Below, in pieces: positions 34,091-43,940 of a DNA stretch of 64,000 bases. The stretch spans positions 213,573,138-213,637,137 of the forward strand of contig JAUPFV010000001.1 in NCBI GenBank assembly GCA_036936605.1, read 5' to 3'. This stretch comes from Limnanthes douglasii subsp. nivea (Eukaryota > Streptophyta > Magnoliopsida > Brassicales > Limnanthaceae). The notes under the pieces were generated by a model that did no database searches, was not told where the DNA came from, and worked only from the letters and a program-made list of their open reading frames with translations. A program made the position numbers and the translations under genes. The number at the start of each line of letters is the position of its first letter. Position 1 is the stretch's first letter.

Positions 34091-35940
34091 AAGTTCTATT
34101 TGCGATCGTGAATCTCATCTCGGGAATCGATATCAAATTATCGGTAGTAGCCACATCGCTATAACATTTCACACGTTCTGTAATATCTATCAAATCCTAT
34201 TTTCTTGTAAATATTTTCACGTACACGGATGCGTAATCCATAAGCTCGTTGTATAGGGAATTCCTAATCAACCTCCACCCGTTTTATTTCCCGTTTAAGG
34301 CAAACGCAATCGAGCGGTACCAGCATTGGTCATCGGCTTTAACTTCGGCGATGAACATTATGAAAAACCTAACAAATATGGGGAATTGGTTTTGGTACCC
34401 TTTGGGATCATCTAAACTTGCTTTAGTCGGTATCGTACAACTTCACCTACAACCAACCGTTCCAATAGAAAGTATCGTCCCACTTGCTTATGTTAGCAAA
34501 GTTAGCAATTTATGTAGGGCTAACAAGTGGCTCTTTTCAAATGACTCATTGATGTTCCCATGTTGCAATTCGATCAAAGTATGCACCTTCAACCGAAAAG
34601 ACTCAAAGTTACCTTTGCTCATACCAAGGAAACACTTGAGGGTTGAATGAGCGCTCTCTACGCGGTTTGTAGTTTGTTTACCCAAATACAACGACTTGTT
34701 AGTTCTGGACGTGATAAACTTATCAGCGTACGGTCCTAACCAATTTTTGGTGTATTAAATTGCTTTCGGATATTTTTTGAAGTCACGATGCAATTCTGAC
34801 CGATAGTTATTGAAGGATAGCTCCGTTCCCGGCAACATCATTTAATTCCACACTTTCAAAAATTTGTTGGACACTTTATTGTCGTTGATGATTTTTTTTT
34901 GTTTTCCCTAGGACGTTCAAGTTAATGTGCCATCGAAGCAACATGTGTGTTACAATGGGGAACAGTATATTCACCACTTTTACCAACGCTAAGTTTTTAT
35001 CCGTAAATCAATAGAAGGTTGTGCGAAGAAGTGAGTGACCATCAACGAATGTAAGCATTTCAATACCCATTTGTAGCTCTCGAAATTCTCTATAGACATA
35101 AATAAAAATTTGATGTAGAAAGTTTTCCCGATAAAAGTGGCTCCAACAACCTCATACAACGACATCCCATATTTTATTACCTTGTATGTGTTATCCATTA
35201 TAATGGCATTTGGAAATGTCTGTAAAAAATCCAAACTAATTTTGTGTGCCGAGAAAAACTCACCTATGATATCTCTTCCGTCTTTGCACGATCTATGTCA
35301 TTCATATTTAGTTCACCAAACAAGTATTGGAATTGCGACCGACCTCCTTTCTCGAGCTTCTGTTGTTTTAGTTGAGCATTGTACACAGTGCGCGTGGAAG
35401 ACAAATTTTTAGGGTTCATTTTTTCACTTATGCAAGAATGTCACGAGGACGAGATTTTATTTTCGTAGAACTAACTACAAAATCTAACTTTTATTAGGAA
35501 AATTGTCCCAAGTATGAATGATCTTCATTGAATTTTGTAGTATCGTGATTGTGAATGCTGCAAGCGACATATAAGGCCCATAAATCATCATCTTCTTTCA
35601 TTTAAGGATGAAAGGGAATCTACATTTTTTAGTCATGGTAGACTTACCCTTAAGATCTTTTGGATCTACCAACTTTGTGTAATTTTTAGATCTCTCGCAC
35701 ACAAAAATGATTATCAGAGTTTCTTTAATTTGTCATCATCGCGACACCGTAATATAATTACAACCCATTGTCTATTGCCGTTTGTTTAACCCAATCGATT
35801 GATTCTTCTCGTGTGTAGTGAGATTTGGTGTTGAACAAATGACTATAATCGACAGAGCAAGATTCCTATTTTAACTCATCTTTTACCATGAAATAATCAA
35901 TTAGCTCATCCTCATATATTCATTGAGTGGAAATTATGTA
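34091..35940 (-). pseudogene. OTU-MULE copy A: Mutator-like transposase with FAR1-type N-terminus and OTU domain
   Basis: From right to left, broken frames give a FAR1-like start (SREESIDWVKQTA near 35800), then the transposase core FLQTFPNAIIMDNTYKVIKY with the first catalytic Asp. C-terminal blocks TTNRVESAHSTLKCFLG and LIELQHGNINESFEK follow. The OTU domain comes next: KADDQCWYRSIAFALNGK with the catalytic-type Cys, then NSLYNELMDY and ISIPEMRFTIANR. It is cut at 34091 by Tat element 2 and resumes at 23543. Its 5' side is cut at 35947 by Tat element 3. FAR1/MULE proteins cut and paste Mutator-like elements. OTU domains normally remove ubiquitin. Confidence 0.82.
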
Positions 35941-35947
35941 AAGAGTT

Positions 35948-36313
35948 TGATCACTGCTAGTGTGGATTATTTTTTATTGAGGATAATTTAGTAAAGCGTT
36001 TTGGGAATTTAATGTTTAAAGTGAAGTGTAGTGAGATAATTAAAGTGTGTGCTTGTACTAAATTATGATCACCCTCATCAATGAAAGTGGTTGGGGTATT
36101 TATACTTAACTAACGACGCATGGGCCTTTCGAGTCGAGTTATGGGTTTGGGTTAAGTTTAAGAACCCATGAGCTCAAAATATGAGATGACCAACAACTAG
36201 CTTAGTCACATTCCACTACATTTGTACTATTCGGTATATTATGGCAGTGGTTTGGTCCGAACTTCCCTCTGGATAGAGGTAAGTTGTAGTGTCAAAACTA
36301 TTCGACCTTATCA
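35948..36313 (-). repeat. 3' LTR of Tat element 3
   Basis: It begins TGATCACTGC and ends CGACCTTATCA. It is highly similar to 43226-43594 (shared GAACCCATGAGCTCAAAATA and TTAGTCACATTCCACTA). Like the element 1 LTR, its own-strand start is TGATAAGG. Confidence 0.87.
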
Positions 36314-36588
36314 GTAACCCATTTAGGTCTTGCAAATAATCTTTGGAAGAGCTAACCCATAAGAATAAAAATCAACGTATTTTCCATGTTATCTTCTGAT
36401 CTGTCTCTATATCCGAACAGAAGAGATCATCTTTCTCTGTTAAGAAGATCAAGAGTCAGCCTGATCGGACTTTGGTGAGACTAACTTTACCGTTAAGAAT
36501 CTCAAGAGCCATTTTTTATGTGGGACACGTGTCAGATTCTGGTTTGACCTCTCAGTCTTTTTTTTTCTCCTAGTTTCTCGTACCTACT

Positions 36589-36633
36589 AGGCTATAAAGT
36601 TACTTAGGGTGTAACCCTCATACTTTATAGCCT
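36589..36633. other. Strong two-tier inverted repeat upstream of element 3 aORF
   Basis: Perfect 12-bp arms AGGCTATAAAGT (36589-36600) and ACTTTATAGCCT (36622-36633) enclose an inner stem AGGGT/ACCCT (36606-36610 and 36614-36618). A TATA-like TATATAAATC stands near 36692, before the aORF. Its role is unknown: promoter architecture, a terminator for either strand, or chance. Confidence 0.7.
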
Positions 36634-36834
36634 TTAATCATTACTATGATCGGTATGTCTTCTCCTAGGTAACTTCCCATATTTTCATAGTTATATAAAT
36701 CAATTTCACTATTTGATTGCCTTCAAGAATACGAATACTTCGAGAGATAGAAAGCTCGATAATTCTTTTAAATTAGGTGTAGGTGATTTATGTTCACAAC
36801 TAGATATGCACTGGTAAAATAGGGTTGGCTAAAT

Positions 36835-39496
36835 TTGTTTGAATTGGAGAAACCGAGAAAAGTTGCAAGAGACGAAAGAATTGTTGCTGGTCTTCCCGTC
36901 TCTCTTGGTGAAGAAATCAATCAACCAAAAGCAAACACAAACCAAGGTTCATCGTCATCAAATGCATCTAAGGCCATAAAATTTCCTTTTGTCCCAACTA
37001 TTTCTCATCTTCAATCAGGATCCCATTTTTAAGAATCTCAGAACCTTCTCCATAAAAAAAGACAGTTTCCAGTGTTAAGAAACCTTCACCCTTCATTATC
37101 ATGGGTTCGGACGCGGAGAAGTCTCATGAGAAGAACACAAGTCACCGATTAACTCGCCAATCTAAGGCTAAGTCCACCCTAACTCTTCGAAACCTACTAG
37201 TTCGGAGAGATAAAGCCCCTGGTAGAAACTAAGCTATCAGAACAGCAGTCCATCGAAATGGAATAAAATATGGAGGATAGTATAGAAGATACTCATTTTG
37301 AGGCATCCGAACATATGGAGGACACCGCATCAAATCGGAAGGGTAAGGTTAAAATGGTCTTATCCCATCTTGATGTACTTCCGGATTGTCTGGAAGGGAA
37401 AGTGGGGCCAAATTTCCAAAACGTTAGTGTCAAATACCTGATATCCCTCCAGAATATTTCTTACGTATACACCCATACCGCTGAGTTGGGCCACATTCGT
37501 ACTAAGTGGGGCTTCCCTGATTTTGTCAAAGCGAGAATCCCGATCACCCCGGAGACTCCGATGGACTGCAAGTCTAATGAGCTAGTGGTATACCCGAGGT
37601 GCTGAATTGGGGATTCCGGTTTCCTTTGGATCCAGAGATAGTCAGGTACTTTCATTTGAAAAATTTATGTCCAAGTCAGTTGAGTCCAAATGCATGGTAC
37701 ACTCTGATGGCTAGCATAATGGTTTCAAGCTTGTCAAAGATTCCACGACCAATGGAGAAATTTGTTGTTGTGGCGAATCTGTGCAAGAACCATCACATTC
37801 CCTTTTACCACTATAAAATGAGAAACGACTATAAGGTGATAAATGATTTGCTAGAGTCTAAAAAATCATGGAGGACCCAATTCATGTTCATCAGTGGAGC
37901 ATGGGAGAACGAGAAGAAGATAAAGGTTTACACCAATCCAAGTCAACTAGCCAGTCACTTGAAGAGTGTGAGTAACCTTTATTTATGTTTTCCTTAGCTT
38001 TTAAATGCTGTATTGTCATTATGAACTGTCTCGTGTCTCCTTTCAGGAAGTTTACAGAGCATTTAGAGTCAGGTCAAAGCACATGTGCCAGGATAAACGC
38101 TTGGGCCTTGGAGAAATGGGGGAATGGTTTCCACAACTGCTTCACCTCAGGTAAATTTGTGAGGTATCATCTGTGGAATACTACATGGATAAAATAACCT
38201 CACATGGGAATAACTTACTACTACTCCTACTGCAGACGTTATCTTAAGGAGAACTGATGCTAAGGACACCAAACTCTACCTACCTTCCAGGGTCAAGGCC
38301 CCTAGCCATCTGGATAAGATGAAGAACAAGAGAAATAAGAAAATCAAAACAGACTCACCTCAACCTATTACTGAAGGGGTCAGTTTGGAGAATCAATGAG
38401 GAATTAATGCTACTCTGCTGGAGGCAGTCGAAGTTACAGTCAAAGAGGCTGGTGGGTTAAATGACCCACCACAAATCACAAAGAATGATAAGAAGCATAA
38501 GGCAAACAGTGATAAAAAAGCTGCAATTAAGAATAAAGTCAATATGGGATCAGAGATAATTCTACGCCATCCTGAACTTCCTTCTCCAATTCATGTTGAT
38601 CCTACTCTTCAAGAATAAATTTCACCCAACCTTTATTCCAAATAGGCTAGTACTGATGGATAGGTAAATCTTGATGTATTTCAGAACATTAATATATATA
38701 TTTTAATGATCTGGACAAGGATGACTTCGTGGGGCCTTATCGTCCTGCTAATTCATCCAATGTTGTGACACATAATGGTGAGACTTATGTGATATCAAAT
38801 AAACAAGACACCTTGAATCATGCCCTCTTAGGTTACATCCGTTTGGTAGTCGACCTGTAAAGGAAAGTGAGGGACCAAACCAATACCATAAATTCCCTGA
38901 CTTTAGAGAATCAAAGCTTGACGAATAGTCTATCCACCGCTTAGCAAAGCATATAATTATTGAAGAAGGAACAGTAGGATTTAACTGCTAAATTGCTCAA
39001 GTCAGAAGAGCCTAAAAAGATCTCTAAACCAAGTATTCCGGACTGTAAACTTCTTCCTCTGATGAAATCAAAGCTCTGAAGGATTAGCTATAAGCTAAAG
39101 ACAAAACTGTCAAGACTTTATCCGAAGACAAAGTCAACCTGGAAGATCTTCTTGCGAATAAGACAAATGATAATACATCTTTAGTAAAGAAGAAAACCGA
39201 AGAGATAACTGTTGGAATAAAGAAGTATGTCTCTAGAGTGGTGGACATTTTGGAGAAAATAAATGAAGATCAAATTTGATATGGTCTTACTATTCTATGA
39301 GACGTTTCCTAAGAGGACTCTTGGTCCTTTGTGGAAATTTTTGGAATATGATGACCTTCATTTCCATACAATGGCTGATGGTGATAAGCACAACTACTCA
39401 AGTGGAGAAGATTATGAAGATAATGAAAGATTTGGTGAGAGTTCAAGTGTTGAACTGAAAAGTTCGAACAAAAAAGATGGTGATGAAAAAACCTGA
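36835..39496 (+). pseudogene. aORF of Tat element 3
   Basis: Pieces in order are a Ser/Lys-rich N-terminus (36835-37032), and VKYLISLQNISYVYTHTAEL with TKWGFPDFVKARIPITPETP (37270-37605). After a frameshift of a few bases comes WGFRFPLDPEIVRYFHLKNL (37599-37967). A GT..AG intron (about 37968-38046) leads to WALEKWGNGFHNCFTSGK. A Lys-rich middle and coiled-coil C-terminus run to WKFLEYDDLHFHTMADGDKH and an acidic tail ending at 39496. The intron sits where element 1 has it. The function is unknown. Confidence 0.75.
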
Positions 39497-39645
39497 AGGA
39501 ACAAACCCTAAGGTTATATTGTTGTGTTAAATGTTTTTTGTTAACAAACCACAGTCCTTGGATGACCAAGGAATTTTGTTGTGTTATCTGTTTAATTATC
39601 GTTCTTTAAAAGTCTAAGTCCTTGAATGGTCAAGGTATTTGTGAA

Positions 39646-40920
39646 TCATGGATCAGTATACGTAGCATCCAACAGACTTTTGCTAATGTAATACACCGGA
39701 TGAGGGTAATTATCCACATCTCTTACTAGCACAATACTTTTTGCATAATATGATACAACTAGGTATACGTAGAGCTTTTCTCCCAGAACAGGTTTAAAAA
39801 GAGTCTTGGGTGAAGACAAATGCTTCTTGATTTCAAGAAATGTCTGATCACACCGGGGAGACCAATTAAAGTCTTTGGCATTCCTTAATATCTGGAAAAA
39901 TGAGCACATTTTTCTGATGATCTTGAAATAAACCTGTTCAAAATAACCAATCGTTTGGTCAGCCTTTGAACTTCTTTGGTGCTTCAAGGAGGGTCTATAG
40001 CTAGTAGGGAATTAAGTTGATCCGGGTCAGGTTGAATTCTTTTTTCACTTATTATGTAGCCCCAAAAGTTTCCAGACCGGACCCCAAAAACACAGTTTTC
40101 AGGTTTTAGCTTCAAGTTCACAACCGTTAAATTAGAAAATGTTTCTTGAAGGTCAGATATATGTGCATCTTCCTACAAGCTCTTTACCATCATGTCATCT
40201 ATATAAACTTCCATGTTTCTGCCAATCCGATTAGTGAATGCTTTATTTACTAACCTTTTGATAAGTGACTCTAACATTTTTTAATCTGAACGATATCACC
40301 TTATAATAATGAAGACCTCTGTCCGTGATAAAATTGGTGTGGTCTTGATCCTTCAGATCTACTTGTATCTGGTTGTACCCCGAAAATGCATCCATGAAAG
40401 ATAACAACTTATTCATAGAAGTTGAATTCACCAACTGATCTATACGAGGAACATGATAAGGATCCTTGGGGCATGCCCTATTAAGATCAATAAAGTCGAT
40501 ACACATGCGCCATTTTCCATTATTTTTCTTGACTAAGACAGGGTTTGCAGTCCATAAAGGGTATTGAGACTCTTTTATGTGGCTCATCTTGGTCAGACGA
40601 TCAACTTTTTGAACAATCACGTATGTTTTTTCTTTAAAGAAAGATTCGTTGTACAACTGGTGCAACATCAGTTCGTACGGATAACTTGTGACAAATTATA
40701 TCAGATGGTACTCCGGTAACATCGTCATTGCACCAAGAAAATACATGTTGATTACTCATTAAAAAACAACAGCCTGTATTTCAAACTTGGCTCCAACTTG
40801 GTACCAATTTTAATATTCTTGCCCTCAGCTAAGGAATGGGGTTCAACCTCCTCTATAGGTATCATGACACTGGTAGCCTCCCTAGGATCATCAATTTTAC
40901 TCATCGATGGAAGGCTCCAG
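39646..40920 (-). pseudogene. Reverse transcriptase and start of RNase H of Tat element 3
   Basis: KKNNGKWRMCIDFIDLNRAC, SFMDAFSGYNQIQVDL and, in the next frame, VYIDDMMVKS (catalytic box intact) are present. 39646-39987 then carries RFISRSSEKC-type thumb sequence and VYYISKSLLDA, the beginning of the first RNase H. There the homology ends. Stops and frame changes lie near 40240 and 40000. Confidence 0.8.
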
Positions 40921-40926
40921 TAGCTG

Positions 40927-41502
40927 CTAATCTCTGTTAATTTTGACTGCCTCTTCAGACTTAGAAGCGAGGGTCGTTGAATAACATTTCCTAGCTATCT
41001 TTCGACTGCTCCGGACAACACCTACTTTCCCATGGACAACATATTTCAAATACTGGTGGACTGCAGAGGCCACAACATGCATTCTGGAGAGCCAAGACCT
41101 CCTAAATATTGTATTATAAAATGTTAGGCAATCCACCATAACAAACAATACCTCTTCTTCAAATTCCCCAATCGCATCTACAGAAATTCATGCGAAGCCC
41201 ACGATAGTTCTGTTCGAACGCTGTATAACCGAAAGGTTCCTCATCTGTTTGTAGGAGCTCAAAAACAAGATGTTTTTCAAACTGCCCATGTTATTCAGGA
41301 TTCGACGTATATCATTTCCCCCTATTGACGCCCCTATTACCACATCATCTTCACGAGGCCCTGCAATATATCTTAGGCGATCCTCATCTAAAACTATAAA
41401 ATGAGATGAGGTACTGTACAAGTGTGTTGATATTCTTCCACCCAACTGGGTGGTCAAACTGTGGACATGTTTATTCCTTGATGAACTAGAAGGTGCAGTC
41501 AC
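40927..41502 (-). pseudogene. Protease region of Tat element 3, active site lost
   Basis: 41188-41502 aligns with the proteases of elements 1 and 2 (DEDRLRYIAGPREDDVVIGA), but the active site reads NNMGSLKN where the others have DTGSSAN. The catalytic Asp is replaced. 40927-41148 continues with FYNTIFRRSWLSRMHVVAS. Confidence 0.8.
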
Positions 41503-41522
41503 AGTATCCCCTCCGAAAATGG

Positions 41523-42743
41523 TCAGCGATTCAACAAAAAAATCAAACCGGAGACAGTTTTTGTCTTGTTTGTTATTACCCCTAACCGATTTCGACTTGG
41601 ATCCGAATCAAGGTACTCATAGTCTATATCAAACCTTTCAGTAAGCACCATAGCATATTCTTGTGTAGATGTTCCAGGATTGTTTGAATGAGCATTTCGG
41701 AGAGTGTCGGTATTGGTTTGTGTATTATTCGGTCTGCTCCCCCTTTGTTTTTTGACATAGGCCCCCAACTGTCCTCTCTCAATAAGGTTATGAACCTCTT
41801 GTTTTAAGGCTATACAATCATGGGTATCATGCCCTATGTCATTATGGTATTTGCAAAAACGGATGCTCCGGTTTTCTCTAGGGGACTGCAATGTTGTTGG
41901 CATTCTAAAGTGCACTTCGCTTTTAGTCTTGTCATAGATTGTAGCCACACTTTCCCCCAGATCAGAAAACTACTCAGGTTGAACCCACGGTCCCCTCTTG
42001 TTTCTGACTTGTTGGCTCTGAGTTTGGTTATACTGATTCTGCTTTGATCGGTTAGATCCCTGTTTGGTCTCTTTTGACCTATAACCGGACTGATTAGCAG
42101 TTTGAGGGGTTGATGTTGTAGTAGTAGACCTAATTTGGCGATGCACTCTGGTTTTCTTTATTTCCTCAACATTAATTTGTTTTCCAATCTTATTTATTAA
42201 CCCTTTCCAGGTCATAGCCTTCTTCTGAGTCACTGAATCGACTAAACTACCCAGATTTAAACCTTATCTGAGGGAAACAATTGCAACTTGTTCAAAGCAA
42301 TCTGCTAGCCCATTTTTTGTATTCACAAACCAGTTGATATAATCTTTCAAAGATTCATTTGGCTCCTTAACACAATGGATAATGGTATCCCTATTTCCTT
42401 TGAGCTTTTTGCTTCCAACGAAATGCCTCCGGAAGGCAAACCAAAATATATCAAAAACAATTATATATCCCCGATGGAGACTATTATACCACTTGAGGGC
42501 ACTTCCCGTGAAAGTTTGGGAGAAGGCCTTACACAACAGTTTTTCATCGTCATCGAAGTTCATCATGTAGTTCTTAAACTGTTCCAAATGGTTGTCTGAA
42601 TCTCTGCTCCCATCATATTTCTCTATCTTAGAGATGTCAAACCTCTTGTGAAGATGTTCGGAGAGTATTTTCGCTGATAAAGGCGATTGTCTCCAGTTCT
42701 TGTTACGGTAGAAAATAATATCTTTATTTGGAGTAGCAATCAT
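41523..42743 (-). pseudogene. Gag of Tat element 3
   Basis: Three open pieces (42264-42743, 41970-42233, 41523-41948) give the gag core KAFSQTFTGSALKWYNSL, a Gln/Ser/Arg-rich linker and an intact knuckle CKYHNDIGHDTHDC. Two stops or frameshifts divide them. The ATG-side N-terminus lies in broken frames up to about 43160. Confidence 0.82.
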
Positions 42744-43225
42744 ACCTGGTTCGGATGGAAAACAAATGGATCAATCAGGAACTAGTCAATATGTTGATTA
42801 GCTGCCTATCATGCCTATCATTGTTTCTTGAATGCTTTTTAGTTAGCCTCGTTTACTTTTTCAACAGTCCTTCATCACTGCTTGAGGACACTGATTCTTC
42901 AAGTTCTGATTAGATGAGCTGCTGGAGGATTCTGAAGTAGAACTCTCCATATGTTTAAATCGATGTGTTTTCTTAGAACTGAGATGCGTCTTTAGAGACT
43001 GCTCGTTCTCTCCGCGATTATCAATATGGTGAAGTACCGACGCACTAGATTTTTCTTTAACCCTTTTTCTGCCTGTTTCAACGCTCTCAACGCCTCTATC
43101 TCAGCCCTCAACTCATCGCGCTCATCTACCTTAGGAGGTGGAACATTCTGCGCATTCAGATCCATTTGAACTACTTTATATGTTGGTTTTGAATATAAAA
43201 TTCAGGCATTGTTGTGCTCCCACTG

Positions 43226-43594
43226 TGGTCATTAATTTGGTGTGGCTTAGTTCTGATTGAGAGTAATTTAGTAAATTGTTTTGGGAATTTAATGTTTAAG
43301 GTGAAGTGTAGTGAGATAATTAAGGTTTGTGCTTGTATTATATTATGATCACCCTCATTGATGAAAGTGGTTGGGGTATTTATACTTAATTAACGACCCA
43401 TGGGCCTTTCAGGTCGGGTTATGGGCTTGTGTTAAGTTTAAGAACCCATGAGCTCAAAATATAAGATGACCAACAACCTAGCTTAGTCACATTCCACTAT
43501 ATTTGTCCTATTCGATTTATTATGGCAGTGGCTTAGTCCGAACTTCCCTTTGGATAGAGGTAAAATGTTGTGTTAAAAATATTTGACCTTATCA
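43226..43594 (-). repeat. 5' LTR of Tat element 3
   Basis: It matches 35948-36313. It begins TGGTCATTAATTTGG and ends TTGACCTTATCA. On the minus strand it is followed by CAGTGGGAGCACAAC, a possible primer-binding region that I cannot assign to a tRNA. Confidence 0.85.
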
Positions 43595-43599
43595 ATTAC

Positions 43600-43940
43600 C
43601 ACATAACCGGTTGACAAGATACGTATCAGCGGTTACAAAATTTTCAACCGTTGGGGAAGTTTCCCATAGATGGGTGGAAAAACCCCTCCGGTGGTTGGAA
43701 AAATCTCCCCCGATGGGGAACAGTTCCAAAAAATTAACATAAATTTCTAAAGTTATACGTTCCTAGCATCGACAGAGAGGGTCCTAAGGGCCGGTGGTTG
43801 TACCACCCCTCCCTAACGGGTTTCACTCGACCCAACCATCGGGTTTCACTATACCCAATCGGTGGGGATTAAACCTAGATCTAATAGGATTTCAATGGCA
43901 ATCCCATCGGGGTGGAGAGTCTTAACCGACGGGACTGCAC
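43600..43940. repeat. Third GC-rich palindromic motif cluster
   Basis: CACATAACCGGTTGACAAG, CAACCGTTGGGG, CCTCCGGTGGTTGG, CCCGATGGGG and CAACCATCGGGTTTC words repeat here in the style of the clusters beside the PMD genes. It abuts Tat element 3 and would lie upstream of the OTU-MULE A transposase once that element is removed. Confidence 0.6.

Larger units (their letters stand above)
35948..43594 (-). mobile_element. Tat-type LTR retrotransposon 3, internally deleted
   Basis: LTRs at 35948-36313 and 43226-43594 enclose gag, protease, reverse transcriptase and the start of RNase H on the minus strand, and an aORF on the plus strand. Most of RNase H and all of the integrase are absent: 39646 is within the first RNase H and 39496 is the aORF end. 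No matching target duplication is seen (GAGTT left, ATTAC right). Left flank is OTU-MULE A; right flank is a GC-rich motif cluster. Confidence 0.88.
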
